A DNA stretch of 64,000 bases from Dactylellina haptotyla (GCA_031310005.1 CM062379.1:6200001-6264000), one strand, 5' to 3'; shown: positions 34,885-48,957, counted from the stretch's first letter. A program made the numbers and translations. The notes: generated by a model not told the origin, from the letters alone.

Positions 34885-37800
34885 ATGGCAGCACCGGCGC
34901 AGTTGACTCTCGGTTTCGCCCATACCCCGGATCATCTCCTGCCCGCATCGCTGGGACTCCCGACTGCATCTTTCTTCGTCCAGGAGCTCAAGCTGCTCGC
35001 TGTCGGGTATACCTCCGGGGTTGTAATACTCTTCGAGACGCCACAGAACGGCGTTGCACAACGGCCCCGAACATACCTGAGTGGTCATGATTCCTCCATC
35101 GTCGCGTTCGAAACGCTGGCTCTCAGATCGCCGAGTGGAAAGGATGATATTATACTCCTGAGTCTCTCGCTAGATGGGAAGATATGTAAATGGGATGCAA
35201 CAGACGGGCGGTGCTTACAGTCCGCAGACAGTGGGCTTGACTGTCGTCCTCGAGGGTTGACCGTCATCCCCGTCCCCGCTGTGAATTCCGAAGGCAAACC
35301 CGTAGAATTCAATTGGCTGACGGATTATTGCGTCCTCGTGTACGGGTGTTCCACTTCTATCACGGTTCTGTTCTATACTACACTATCACTCTCGACTTTA
35401 TGGACGGGACATCACGACTGGCCGATTCTGCTATCAATTCCTGGAGCTTCTCACAATACGATCTTTAGTATTGAGAAAGGGGGCGGACTTCAGCCATGGA
35501 CACTGGTTAGGAAGCCATCAGGGGCAGTGGATATCGCGAAAGTCCAAGATGCGCCCTTGTCGATAGGAGATACGCGGCTGGGAAATATTATATCCGTGCG
35601 GCTATTCCACGACTCGAAGGAAGAAGACGAGGATAAGGTCTTAGTTGTACAAGAGAACGGACTATGCGTCTATAAATGCCTGAAAACTAGTGGAATACGG
35701 TTGTCATTCTGGTCATCTGTGGATGAGGTTTCCGTAATCAAGAGCGCTGGCATCCAAGGGCAGATGGTGTTTTGTTTTCTCCAAGATGGAGGTATATCTA
35801 TCTATAATGAAGATCTGAACACGTCTGAACGAATACAATCGCTTCAGTCGCCGGATTACCGAGTGGTACACTATGCTACGAGCGAGTCTCCTAGTGGAAG
35901 CGCCCAAGTTTCAGCGTTTGCTATCAAGAATAGTGGCGAAAACACTTTGATAACTGGATCCAAGTTGTCAAAGGATACGGATTTCAGTTGGCACGAATTA
36001 GGTATGAATTGTGGAAATAATCAGATTGCGGAGATCGAGGTTCTAATATAGGTCAATAGATGATCTCGACAGCTCAGGCCGGCCTGATTCATTTGTTAAC
36101 TCCACCGCATCCGCCCTATTCGAACATAGCATTGTCTATGCAATGGATAATACTCTAAACCTATATGACCTGGACCAATACTTAATAGATCTCTCCTCGC
36201 CGAGTTTCTCAATCCAAGTATCGAAGACAAGTGATCGCGTGAACATCCTTCAAGCAATCCAACTCCCGAAGTCTGCAGCCGCCGAAGAAAGGAGCTATCT
36301 CGTAGTGGGTCTCCTCAACGGTTGCATCTACCTCATAGAACCGGAGAATTTTCAGATGTCCAGCTGCTTGTCGCTGCATGCCAGCCCGATTACAGGTGCA
36401 GTGGTACTACCCGCAGATTTGGCGCCACGGATACGCTCCACGTTGTTGGTTTATTCGGAGAATGGGAGCGCATCAATCGTGGATGTCATGCCCGGCGTTA
36501 GTGAAACGTCTCCGTTTAAAGTTCGAACACTCTTAACGTTACCGTCTGGAATGGCCCCTCGAAAGCTAGTCTGTGTAGCTACCCAGAAAAGCAAGAACCT
36601 CCTGCTTTTGGTCGATGCCGACGGGCGTAAGCGATTATGGGACGTAGATGCCGGAGACGCCGGATCACTTATGAATGACTCGGATTCTCCAAGATCTGCG
36701 ACTTTTAGAGATAATTCTAAGGATCTAGATAGTTCTAAGGAACCGTGGCGAGAGCATTGGCTCGTTGGGCCGAAGAACGGCACCCCTAGCCCGTCGAAAT
36801 CTATCGTTCAGGATAGCAAGGCCCCGAGCATGCACGGATATCCCACCGCTACAGTTGACATATTTGCTATCATTCGGTACCTGCACAAACTCTCACAGGG
36901 CGCGCAGAGAGAGCAAATTTTGGCACCGGATGACGAGGTTCTCATGCCAGCAAGGAGTCTACTTACCGTTCTGGTTGATCACCTTGGAGTTTCGAATAAA
37001 GGGGACGATAAGATCCCAGTGCAGAGCAGGATAGAGCTGATTCATTTACTGGTTGAAGGATATAAGTCCAAACTATCTATAGCTCAAGTTGATTGCGATG
37101 GCAATGTCTCTATTATGATTCGCCATTCTTTGGATAGTGACCTTCAACGCTGGGAGGATATGAGCTGTCGAAGTCGAACGAAGTCCATGATGTCTATCTG
37201 TTCTTTGATATATACCATTGTCCACCTAACAACGGTCTCGGAGCTGATGACGGATGGGGAACAGTTATTAAAGAATACTGTCGTGTCTCTGCTTGAGCAA
37301 CAGCGTAAAGACGAAGGGTCTGGATTAGATCTAGCACTTCTCTGTGAATTCTGGACGGATTCGAATCGTGAGTCTTGCACCTCCTTGAGGTCCTAGGTCA
37401 TAACGTGTTTGATTAACCATCTACGAAATAGCATGGATCCGAGAATCTTGCCGAATACTTCTGGAAGCGGAACTGTCCTTGATGAAACAAGAAGATATCA
37501 GGATAGCCATCGAATATTGGCAGGATTTCTGTAAGTTTCTCCAAATCCATAACCACTCCTCAAAATACTTGATGCTAATAGCGAACAATAGTGCCAACTC
37601 AGATATCGCCAGATCTCTTCTCGTTGAGAGAAGTCCTCAGATCCGTGATCGTGTTGTCCGTCCTGATAATATGTCTTGATAGCAGCAACCAGTCCGGCTT
37701 CAAGGTTGATCGAGGGTAAGTTCCCTACTGTGGTAGATAACTCCGTTGCTTTTCAATCTTTCTAAACTATCGTCGAACCTTAGTCTACGCCGCAATGTCG

Positions 37801-38702
37801 CCCTTTCAATCGAGTTGTTCCTCACAGATAACGATAAAGTCTACCAAGAAGCCGCAATCGATCTGGTTAGCGAAGGCTGGCTCAGCTGGCAAAGCGAATT
37901 TGATGCCTTCGAAGTTATCCACATTCTTATGCGAATCCTCGCCGTCCCGAATCATTCCCCAGACAGACTGGCCAAGATAAATCAAGCATTTATCAAAATC
38001 GCACAAAAGAACGCACCGCTCCTGGCTTCTGGCCTCGCGAATTGCATTTCGCACGCGGCGCCAGAGAAAGGTATCGCGTCGACCACGCTAACTGAACTAG
38101 TAAATCTTAGCATCGCAGCGAAGAGAACCGTTGTGTCTATCGTACGCGCCGATCCCTATCTCTTCGCCGAGCCTGAGATCCTCAAAGTCGTGATGGATGC
38201 TATCGTGAAGATTCTAGATCCGCAGGGCGGTCAGATTAGAGAGCGCGTATTACAGAATGTTTCCGAGCTAGTAAACGAAGTCGTAGATGCGTACCCAACG
38301 GTCGCATTTCACAGACCTACGCAGAAACTTGCAATCTCGTCCTCTCCCCGTGCTGTGGCGATATATGATTTGAATACCGCGCGGCCGGTGGCAAGTCTAG
38401 AAGGACAGACGAAGACGGCACAGTTCTTAACATTTAGCCAGGACGGAAAGACAATCGTGGCAGCGGATTTGGACGAGAATCAGCTGTTGGTTTGGAAGTT
38501 TGCCGTTAGTTTATTTTCGAGCTTTATGGGCGCCGCAGCGAATATTGGGGTTATCGGGACGGAAGGGGTTGGTGTTATCGCGATGAAGTGTAAGCACGGG
38601 TTTAAGAATTCGAAGGGAGTCGGAATGGTGAGGATTGAGTTTACTAATGATAAGACTGTCAAAGTCACAGCTGGGGCGGATGTTACCAATATAACTGTTT
38701 AG
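34885..38702 (+). CDS. WDR7/rabconnectin-3-beta-like WD-repeat protein
   Basis: Exons 34885-36001, 36060-37367, 37432-37530, 37592-37715 and 37784-38702 splice in phase to 1188 residues. The N-terminal ~500 residues contain degenerate WD40 repeats (LLSLSLDGKICKWDATDGR; LLLVDADGRKRLWDVDAGD). A long alpha-helical middle (about 600-1000) of HEAT-like character follows, and a further C-terminal pair of WD units (VAIYDLNTARPVASLEGQTK; FSQDGKTIVAADLDENQLLVW). This N-WD / helix / C-WD plan and the C-terminal sequence fit WDR7 (rabconnectin-3 beta), which in animals partners DMXL proteins in V-ATPase assembly and endosome acidification; yeast Rav1 is the DMXL counterpart. A V-ATPase role here is inference. 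No transmembrane segment is seen. Confidence 0.78.
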
Positions 38703-39260
38703 AATGTATTAATATTCAGCTACTCAACAAAAAAACAAAATTCAATTTAGGATATTTGTACAGAATTTTGGCACATGTAGTGCAGCAAGAATCCTTTGCC
38801 TGGGAACAAATGGTATAAATGTTTTAATTAGCATAGTTATCTAGCCAATACTTGTAACACGTAATTGCGCTCACTGTACACACAAGAACGAAATTTTTTG
38901 TGGTTTTATTTTATTCATATTTGCACTTGAAAAAAATCTGGTATCTTTCATTCCATTCATATGTACGGCAAGATCCAATCAAGATCATGCTCCTTAGAAA
39001 ACATCGCCAAATGAGGGAGAAAATTCGCTTAAAATTCAAAAGCATAAAAGAAGACGCCTGCTGACATGGGTATAGTTGGGAAAAAAAGAAGACAGTACTG
39101 AAAATATGGTAGGAAGAGAAAAGAAAGATTATATAGACTGCTTGCAGAGTAGAAGCACTTGCAGCTAGCCGAGGTTATAGAAATAACCTTTGTGACCTAT
39201 AAATATAGTAGCCTGTTGCGTCTTCTATGAAGAGAACGCTCATCTAGAGGTCAAGGGAAA
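38703..39260. other. Intergenic: convergent 3' region
   Basis: AT-rich sequence between two converging genes; no coding frame or repeat family is visible. It probably holds both 3' UTRs. Confidence 0.5.
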
Positions 39261-41373
39261 TCAACCAGTCCGTCCGGTATATGCGCTGCTTTTCCAGAAA
39301 TTGCACCTGGCAGCATCGGTATCTTCATCAGACTTCATGCTGAATCCGAATAAATCCATATTTAATACGTTAATTTCGGCAGCGACCGTTGCCTTTTGCC
39401 ATTCAGAAGTTGATGGGAATCCACCTCTCTCTCGGAAGGTGTTCGGGTTCCCGCTTCTCGTGAAACTGGTGAGATAGCTCTGCCAACCGGTGGCCAAATT
39501 CTTGGATGTGAGAAAGGAGAGACTGAAATCTAGCTGGATGGGTCCGAGTTTGATATCTGGAGACCAGAAAGTGAATAGAATATCCTCGGCGTGGATGCCT
39601 GGGATTACGGAGAATTGGTAGTTATACGTCTTTCCCGGGTACGCCTCGGCGATGAAACGAGTGTTACAAGTAACGATAAATTGACCAATGAGATCAGCAG
39701 AGCGGAGGTAGTTTGTGAGGTACTTTCTAAAAAGACCAGGTTCTGGATACATAGTCAAGATTTGATTCAGCGTGGTGGCTGTGGCATTGGCGAATGTACG
39801 AGCGAGCAGCGTCTTGACGTCACTGTTGCTTGCCGGCGCCGAACTCGTGAACAAGTAGCCTTCATTAGAAGTGTGACCGATGATCAAACTATCAAGATTC
39901 TTCCAATAATTGCCTCTGGCGAACTCCAGTGGGGGCAAGTCTTTGATGAAGACATTATCAACCGCAGGACCGAAGCCAAATGTTCCATAAGGTTGGGCCA
40001 GTATCACGGCTCGGCTGGCATTGTCGATTGCATCAGTGGTTTGAGCTCTCAGACATGCGAGTCCCTTGCCCAAACATCCAGCTCGTGCTTCGAAGCTCAC
40101 ATACTGAGTTTGAAGTTGACCCGGGTCGTACTGTGGTAACCAGGCTGGCGACTGTAGAATTGCTCGTTTGAATAGTGGATCTAGAGTTCCGCTGTTTCCG
40201 ATCAAATGGTGAGTCAAACTGCCGGCTCCCGCGCTTTCTCCCATTGCTGTAACGGCGTTCTTATCACCACCAACGAGACCGATGTAATCTTGAACCCACT
40301 GGAGAGCCGCGCGTTGATCCCATAGACCAGCATTGGGAACACCCTGTTGTTCAACGGTTGGGCCAGCAAGAAAACCATAGGCACCCATCCGGTAGTTGGG
40401 TGCAACAAAGATCATGTTATTTTGTGCGGATTTCATAAGAGGTGTGCCATTATAACTACGTGTTTATTGTTAGCGATATTTCGAAAATGGAATTGCAGTT
40501 CTCAGCGGGTATTTCGGTACTCACATAAAGAAATTCTTCGATCCCAGAGCTGCATTAGTTTAAGATATTAGTTTTAACACATTATATTATTGAGGACACG
40601 CGCGGAGGCTTTGACATACAGTATCCGCCTCCATAAAGCCAGAACATAACCGGGAGGTTTTTGACTTGGCCGCGAACTGCGGCTGCAGGGACGTAGACAT
40701 CGAGGAAAAGGCAATCTTCCGATTGTGGTTCAATAGTAAGGACAGGATATGCGACTAGTTTGAAAATACGTTAGCATGAGAACCAAGATATTCGTTCTTG
40801 GCTGTTTTATGCAGTTAGATTGACATACTTTTCAGAAATTCAGGAGTAGCCTGCATGCATTGGTACCCAACGTCGCCCGTTTGTATTCCAGCTTGCTGAA
40901 TGGGCGGTGCAGGTTTCTGCCACCGGAGTGCACCAGTTGGTGGCGCTGCAAAACGGATGTTTTTGAACTTATAGAACTAGGAGACACACCAGAAACGTCA
41001 GAAACGTCGGACCGGATGTTTCGTGTTCGTAGTGTAGTTTCTGTTGCAAAACCGCCGTACCAAATTGGGACAAGCTACGACGTCTGCGACAACGCGAAGA
41101 GTTGTTTCGGTTACGCAGGGGCGTTTGTGGCTTGGAATATTGGATGAAATTCGATAAAGATGAAGAGGGCAATTCAGATAAACTTACATCGTTCAAGACG
41201 TCGTAGTCGGATGCCCGATAGGTGGCATATGGCAACTTCAACAGTGGCAAAGTAGAGTCGGGTGCAAAACTGATGCCAATACCAATGTCTGGTTCAGGCG
41301 CCGCGACTGGCGCTGCTGTTGTGTGACGAGAAAATAGCCCCAAGAGGACGAGTAATGTCCCTATCAACTCCAT
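39261..41373 (-). CDS. Secreted type B carboxylesterase/lipase
   Basis: Alpha/beta-hydrolase that cleaves carboxylic esters outside the cell. Exons 41373-41188, 40976-40829, 40754-40620, 40549-40525 (25 nt) and 40455-39261 give 562 residues. A signal peptide is evident: [14 protein letters not shown] followed by [12 protein letters not shown], with likely cleavage after an Ala. Family motifs in order: [16 protein letters not shown], the type-B signature [11 protein letters not shown], the oxyanion loop WLYGGGYSLGS (restored across two introns), nucleophile Ser in GESAGAGS, acid in SNEGYLF and the catalytic His in [10 protein letters not shown]. The triad looks intact. A TATATAA box (41404-41410) lies about 30 bp before the ATG. 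Fungal relatives include lipases, feruloyl esterases and mycotoxin esterases; the substrate cannot be told from sequence. Confidence 0.93.
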
Positions 41374-41403
41374 TCTTCTCGTTGGGAGCGGGTATATAGG
41401 AGA

Positions 41404-41410
41404 TTATATA
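41404..41410 (-). promoter_or_regulatory. TATA box of the carboxylesterase gene
   Basis: TATATAA on the minus strand, 31 bp upstream of the ATG. If used it leaves almost no leader unless transcription starts elsewhere; TATA promoters suit inducible secreted enzymes. Confidence 0.4.
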
Positions 41411-41817
41411 TAGAGTGATAACAATATGAAAACAAAAGAGAACAATATGAAATAAGATGAATGCACTGGTAGAGAGGATACCAGGCTAGGAACCAGCTTC
41501 GAACTATCGATATATCTAGAAGAGAAACATTCGGATAGAGGGGGATCAGCGAGAAATTATATAATTTTCTCTAGTCTTTTCAATGCCGTATCACAGAGCC
41601 CGCTCCATAGCTGCCCAATTAGCCCTTCTGCCCGGCCAGTGCTGGCTGCATACAGACGAGGAACCATGTTGCTCAATTCTTAGCGTTGAGAGCTTCAGAT
41701 GCCAGTTCGAAGGGCCAGACAAGTCCCTTGATGAGTCGCAGGGGCACTAATAAGGTTAACTCGGTTCCATACATGGGGCCTGGCATCTGCAAAAAAGAAA
41801 ACAGTTTGCCTAGCCTC

Positions 41818-41828
41818 GGGGGGGGGGG
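41818..41828 (+). repeat. Homopolymer run G11
   Basis: Eleven consecutive G bases are seen directly. Such a run is unusual in this sequence and prone to length error in sequencing or replication. Confidence 0.9.
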
Positions 41829-44800
41829 CCTGCCGTTCTCCAGATTCGTAGCAACATCCTGCCAATCTTTGATATGCTTTTTGCATATTGTTTAATTTTT
41901 TTTTCTGTAGCCGTTTTTCTTTTGGAGTTGGTGATGTGGGGAGTATCTATTCCGTGCAAGGTAGGAGCGGTGCTAAAAGAGCTTGGCGAGTACAGCAGGT
42001 GATACGACCAGGCATTGCCCGACCTACACCGTAGCACGGCGCCATGCGGAGAGTGGTATGGGCACTCTGCGCACTGCTTACAGGTCTGATTGACCGACTA
42101 GCGGTCGCAAACGTAATGTATGTTTAGACGCTCCTTCTCAATCTTGTCTTTTGTGCCATATTAAAGCCTGGGTACCTTTTTTTATTTTTTGAACAAACAA
42201 AAAATAAGTTTATATGTTTGTGAGAGGCGGCCATAGCTAACCGCAGAAGAAAACGAGTGTGGTTGATCTCGTCCCGTCTCGTTTATTTTCTCTTCCAATG
42301 AGAGCTGTCAGCAGGGGGCACCGCCGTTCAGTAAAAAGCCCCATCGTCACCAAGTGTTGCATCAACGCATATGCTACAGGTTGGATGTTGGCTTTGACTT
42401 CAATTTTCACACTCAAAAATTCACAGTACTAACATCTGTCATTGTTTCTTATGGCTTGTGATGCCGAAACCGAAGCCAACATTTCTGCAGATGTGGCTCG
42501 GCAAAGAGTTCCGAGCAAATAACGTTTAAGAGTGGTTTGGCACTTGGAAGTCGAGAACGCGACCAGTTGCTCCTATTCCTCCCATGATTCATGCAACTTC
42601 TCGAGCCGGTGGCGTCTTCAAAACCGTATTCGTGGTCATAAAAAAGGAATGATCGGTGGATCCAGAGGATGTCCCAGCCGGGGTGTGGCACCCAAGCTAG
42701 AACTCATGTGAGCAAATGCTCTGCTGGGGTCCCATACGAACCATGTAAAATGCTGATGGTGTTGAGAATTGTAGACATCGAAAGTTTGGTCCTCGGCGCT
42801 TGCTTCCTAATTGATGATCTTGGTAACAAGTTTGATTTAGTCAGGAACGTTTGAGAAGTCTGGTCCAATCACTTGACAAGCGTCTCCCCAATCGCGGGAA
42901 ATTGCCGGCCAGGCACTCAACACTAGCCGACAAACCTTCAGTACGAAGCCTGGAAAGAAAGCTCCGCCCAATGACACTGGCAACCCCAATTCTAACAAAG
43001 AACACTCGTAAAACGAATGCGTGCTCCTGGAATTAGAACGATCCGGGTCGCGGGTCCGGATTACTCGATATCCGAAGTTTATTCATTTGTCTCCCTCTTT
43101 CGCTACAAATTGGGAAGCTTCATAGAGGCGTGGCTGATCAAGCTTTTTGAAATGCTACGGGCTGCTTGTTCCGTTCATATGTTGTGCTTCAAATGTGGTG
43201 CGGCGCGCGTGAGCTGCTGTCCATTTGTTGCTTAAGCGGGTAGTTGCATAGGTCTCGAGTTCAAAAGATCCCATGAATTTATTCGCCATCTACAATGCCA
43301 TATAGATTCCCTTTCGCAAGGCCACGGCCTCTGTAGCAGATCAGCAGAATCGACTCATGTTTGCCTTGAATTAAACTGCTTATTACATTTCTATATTATC
43401 AGCGTGTTAAGAGTACGCTGATCTGGGTATTTTCATGCATGGAGCCAAATAGGTCAGATCGTTCTTACGACCAAAGACTGAGCGGCATGGTCTATAGGAA
43501 AGACACCGCTATACACTGCCTTCAAGCACTTCCTAGGTGTCGTATACGCGTAGTATGCCCAAAGCCATAGATACTGCCGTGGTGCTGGGTGTGAAGACAT
43601 CGATCCACGGGTTGTCCTCACCATCAATGGAAACCCCAAAGTCGGTGAGCTCCTTTTCCTGGACAGCCGTCAAACATCCGACGAGAATCCTCGAAACCAT
43701 ATTTCCATTTTCTACGCACCGTCTCGAGTCAAGCCCCGAAGTCACCACCACGTAGCCATGTCACATAACAACATCGCCGTTGAGGCTATTTTAATGTGTT
43801 TTGTGTTGCTCCTGCCAAACATTCTCTAGCACAGCCGGCCTATCTTAGTTGCCGCTCAAGGTCACCATGCCCGACCTCGCAAACAGACCCTGAATATCTC
43901 CCCAATGCTCAAAAGGATTTTCGAATATAGCGTTTAGCGCCGTACGAAATGGAAAATTTTATTCCATCAGAGCGGATTTCTCCAGTGCAAGGTTGGGTTT
44001 TCCGTAAGCCCGATTCGCATATCGCATTTGCAGCTGGAACTATTGTTTCAATCCCTTCGGCCTGGACTGGATATTGATGGGTCCTAACCTCCAAGGCTTG
44101 GTAGGTAGGCTTCGCTCAAAAGTTCCCGACGTCGCGTCGTGAGATGACGTTGTATAGTGTTGGCACGAGGGTTACGAGCCGTAAATGCTTTTTTCTGTTG
44201 CCTTTTTTTCCCTTTCTCTCCAGCAATTCTCCTTCACATGTTACCGAGCGGGCGAACGGGCTCGCTATTTATAATTGCAAGCCGTCGGTCGGTGACCTAA
44301 TTGCAAGTGGCGTTTTAGGTAGCATAAGGCGGTATGTGCATCTATAACGTAAAAGATAAACGTCTATACGAAGCTGCAGACAACTATCATCGACGGGTAT
44401 TACCCCACAGAATGCAACTCCGCAATGTCTTGCACATCGGCGGGGTTCATGGGTTCGAGCAAAAAAGAAAGTGGCAGGGACCAGGCTCAACTGCCCCGGA
44501 GCTCAACTGCCACACCCTGCTTGAAAGCTGGAGATTCTCCCATGCCTGCCAGCTAGCACTGGCCCAAAGATGGGGACCGGACTTTTTGCGTACTTTGTGC
44601 AAGTGTACTTATGGAAAACTTCTAAGCCACCAGATGTCGGAATATCCTCGAGTATCGTACCTTCCGGATCGGGTACCTGCAAGTGGGTTTGCATTCTGCT
44701 TTAGACCGATCATCGAAATCGGGGTTTGTCCACGAGGTCTCTTGGTAGGGAACAGGGCGCTTCATTCCGTAGCTAGGTAGCTCTAAGTCCTCCCACCCAC

Positions 44801-47800
44801 TGTAATTCCCTACCCCGCGCTCTCTCGAAGTTGGACGTAGCTCTCGATCGCGGAGAAACTTCAAGATCCCAACAACACCTAATTTGTATAGCGTCGTCGA
44901 GCACCACCAATCAAAAATACAACATTGCAGATGCATCTAAATGGATGAGTTCCCTATTTAGGGCGCATGCAGGCTAGTCTTTCGAAGCGAAGTGGGGCCT
45001 GAACAGGCATCCACGGCGCATCCTCAGTTGAATGCTGTACCACGCGACCTTGGATGACGACGTATACTCTGGAATCTGGTAGATCCGCGTCCTTGGTGTA
45101 CTTCTGTGAGCTCCTTCATCCCTACCTTGTCAAGTAAACGGGCTTACAAGACCCTAGATAATTGCTAGACACAAGAACTTTACATTGCAAAGTAAGATCA
45201 AATTGACTGATTGCAAAGCACCTTGGTCCGGAACATAGGTTGAATATCCCGCAAAGTATTTCTCCAGATTTGAGGCAAGCATATAGAGCTCCATATAACT
45301 GGAAGGAAAAAGATTGCAGTGGCCGAGATTTCAATGCTAGTTCGGAATGGCAATCAACGGCCGTCTGAATGTTTCAGCAGGGGTGGGTTCTAAGACCGAC
45401 CTTATCTCAAGGGTGGCTATTTCAGCCAATGGTTTGAATCAATAATTTTTCAGGTAAACCGTGTCATCCTCATAACCGATTTTCTGTTACATCCTTTTAT
45501 GTACATCTTATAGTCTTCTTGAAAACAATTCATCATTCCCGTGTAACAAGCCCATTCGAACTAAAACTCTTTACATCTGTGCGATAGCTAAGTCTGAGGC
45601 GAACAGGCTATTAACGTATATATACCAACTTAGGCTTTTATTAGTTGTTAGAAATCCCTACCTTTACTCCAAAGCCAATACGCTTTGAATAATATGCGGG
45701 GTTTGCTTCTAATACCTGTTTAGTTTGCTTGTGTACGCCTACTTTCTCGTACATTGAGAGCCAACGGATTCGTACCATCAATATTTATCCAATCATGCTA
45801 GCCGGAAATGGTCGCCCGTTAAATTTTGTTTAAAAATTACAAGACTTTTGCAACCAATGTATTTGAAGTGATAGAGGTAGTGAATTGCGAACTAAATATA
45901 ATCATAGTAACAAAACACCTTTTGCGGGACCAGGGCGGCATCTGGCTTGCGAGACAAACAAAACACCATATCAAGCAATTCTAGAATAAATCTCTTTATT
46001 TGAAACTAATAGGCTTTTTAAGTAGCTGATATCAGAATGCGAGACAAATAACAAAAAATGCCCCTTTTCTGAGCCTCTATGGTATAGTAACCAGTTTGGA
46101 GTTAGCCTTCCTTCTACCGACGGTGGATCAAACACAATTATATTGTTTTCAGTATTCAAGGAACTGAATATGACGAGTTTCCTCAAGCATATTCCAGGAA
46201 GTTTAGGTAAATTGACTAGATATATGAAATGATGAACGCTACTGACTTCGCAGCTGTAGTATCATTGAGAGACCAGTACAAAATATATCTAAGCGGATAA
46301 TATATATTTTTGATAGGTCACATAAGCGAGCGACAGACATCTAGATTGGGAATGGAATTGACTTTGAGATATGCTAAGTAATTGAACATTAGGAGTAATG
46401 GTGTTCTAGATCTATGAGATCCTCTAAATTCCTAGGTCTAAGTCTTATAACTTCCGTACGAATATATTCACAGGGATATTGATTTCGCGCGTCCCGACAT
46501 ACAATCCCTTAGCTACGAGTTTCAAATTGCCTTCTAAGCGACGATCGAACCTTTAACTTGAGAGAGAGGTAGAAACTAATGTAATTTGATACAAATAAGG
46601 AGAGCAGAGCTACAGTACAATAAAAGTAGCCCTGGGCAGTAATAGACGATATCAAAACCAATATACGGTGCCAATATACATAAAAAACAATTTATATCGA
46701 GATCGATAATTGGATGAAACTGAAATTTGGATTTGATGGAATGTGAAGATGAGACACTGGTGCCTCGATACCAAGATATCGGGTTCGTACCCGCACCTTG
46801 GGACGGTCTAAGCTTCTTCCAGGCCTCCAATTTGTTGAAATCCCGGAAATAGTAAAAGATGATCTCTTTTATCATTCGTTATACCTCTACTTGGAGTCTA
46901 ACCCTTTGTTCGAAAATACTTCCACCCTGAAGCGGAGAGGCAAGGAGAGTTGATGGGAAGAAGAACGGAAAAGCAACGTTCCGGAGCATGCATGGCAACA
47001 GCTTGAAACTGTAGGATTTTTGGTTCAAGTTAGGGCTGTTTACTAGAGCGAGATTATCAGCTTTTCTCGATGATCGAACTATTACAAAGCTACACGCGCT
47101 GATTGACCTATGCTTGAGACACGGAAAAATACCACCAGGTCTCTGATTGGCCTACCGAAAAGTAAGGTCTCGTAACGAATACGATAGCTGCACTGACCGA
47201 CTGAACCTTTTTGAAAACGGATATGTCTCTCCTACCCTGCGTCATTTTTCTTGCAAACTGACGAAATATCATATGAAGATCTAGTAAACTTTTAGGTCCT
47301 TTCGATCTTGGCTTCGCGATTTGAGAATGCACCATTACGGTGAATACCGTAACGGATTAGATCAAATGATCAAGATCTCTTAGCGCGATTTTTTTAAGTG
47401 GGTAGAACGGTTCCCATATCTCGATCCTCGGTTAGGAATAGAGTAGGAGGTGTGGAAGAAGTTTGGATACCCTGAAATAGGAATGGCGAGGAACTTTCGT
47501 CGAATATTCTACTGCAAGCCATCACTTATCCCTGGACTCGGAGTGGCTTTGAATAGCAGACTTTCATCTCCGCTTGGGCTTCTATTTGGTAACGGTGGGG
47601 TTCTTTGATATATCTTGTGTAAGCATGGCCGAGCGTAGACCCAGGATGCGGATGCACGGTGTAGCAGAGGTTCTTATTCGACAGAAAACACCAACAGCGG
47701 TGGGATAGGTCTGGAGCGCATTCAGCTCTCTATTCAGCTCTTGGCTTCGCTTATATGCATGGCATAGACTAACACAACAGAAACATTCAAAGTAGATGAA

Positions 47801-48950
47801 TCAAAATATTCACAGCTTCACAGATATAGCCCATGTCGGTGAAGGAATGTCCGATGTCTACGACAGATTGCGGATGATCCCACAAGGAAATAGCCACGAG
47901 GACGGCAAGGACCGAATGTCTCCGAGCATACGCCGCAAACCAATATGGTAGCTATTCTTATACGACGCCCGCCTAATAGAATACTATATTGCACGAAACC
48001 AACCAACATTCTAACGTGAACTGGCGGCACAGGTATAAAATATAACGGTTGTTTTGTGTTGCTGGACGTCCGGATTTGGTTACACCGCGTACCAAATCCA
48101 GCCGAGGTGGGAGGCAAATGCCATGGCGAGGCTAGGAGATGCTGGCAAATGTTGTGCCTTGGACGGGGCGGAAATGAGCTACCCCGACGAGTTCGTCGCA
48201 TCAAGTTAATCTATGCACCTGGGTGGGTCGAAATCTCGATTGAAGACGGTGCATTCCTGGCGACGGGTCCTTACCATCTCCGGCCGGCCTCAGGCGCTCA
48301 TCAGGGAGGAAATATCTCTGAGAAACGCCCTCAAAGGAGCTACAACGCATTGAAGCCGTTCGCCCAAGTAGGCCAAATTGTGTACAATTGTGGACATTTG
48401 ACGCTTGGAGGACACGGCTTCAAGTAACACCCCTCTGCCAAGATGGCTGGAATTGGGGCGGAAGATGGATGCATTCTAAAAAGTAAAGCCTTGGAGATGG
48501 GATTTTTACAAGTCTGCCAACTTTTCCAAGTCCCGTTTCAATTTCGCTTCTGTATCTAGTCTGATATTTCCCCCAGTCAATGCTTTGCAAGCTTTGAAAT
48601 TGCATGCAAGCCTGCAACATCTCCAACAAAGACAACCGGACCACAAGTGCCTATCTCGCGAAAAGAATCTCGAAACGCACAATGCCGCTAACTAGTCGTG
48701 ATTTAGGGATTGTCCCCGTATCACTTAGCTGCGGGGAATGGCAATGCCATGCACCGAGGTCTCACCATGCATCCCGTCACCGTCCAAGCTCTGTATTGAA
48801 CTGAATCAAAGCGACGGTATAGCAACAGGGTGATCTTGCTATGCCGCTCACTATCACAATGAAGACTGAAAATTTGTTTTCTCGGCGGTTATAAGGCTTT
48901 ATTGTCTCATTTTATGAATCGCGGATACTCCCTTTCACAACCTCAGGTCT

Positions 48951-48957
48951 TATATAA
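48951..48957 (+). promoter_or_regulatory. TATA box TATATAA
   Basis: TATATAA lies 220 bp upstream of the ATG at 49171 and is followed by CT-rich DNA; it supports a functional promoter for the orphan gene downstream. Confidence 0.4.

Noticed and set aside
44334-44780. 148-codon plus-strand frame in the gene-free block
   Set aside because: Overlaps minus-strand frames of similar length, has no recognisable motif, no splice partners and ordinary intergenic composition.
46760-46805. tRNA-like segment with GGGTTCG
   Set aside because: The presumed T-arm does not pair (stem bases mismatch) and no acceptor or D-arm partner was found.
45400-47000. Possible decayed transposon in the AT-rich part
   Set aside because: No terminal repeats, target-site duplication or transposase/reverse-transcriptase motif could be seen; AT-richness alone is not enough.
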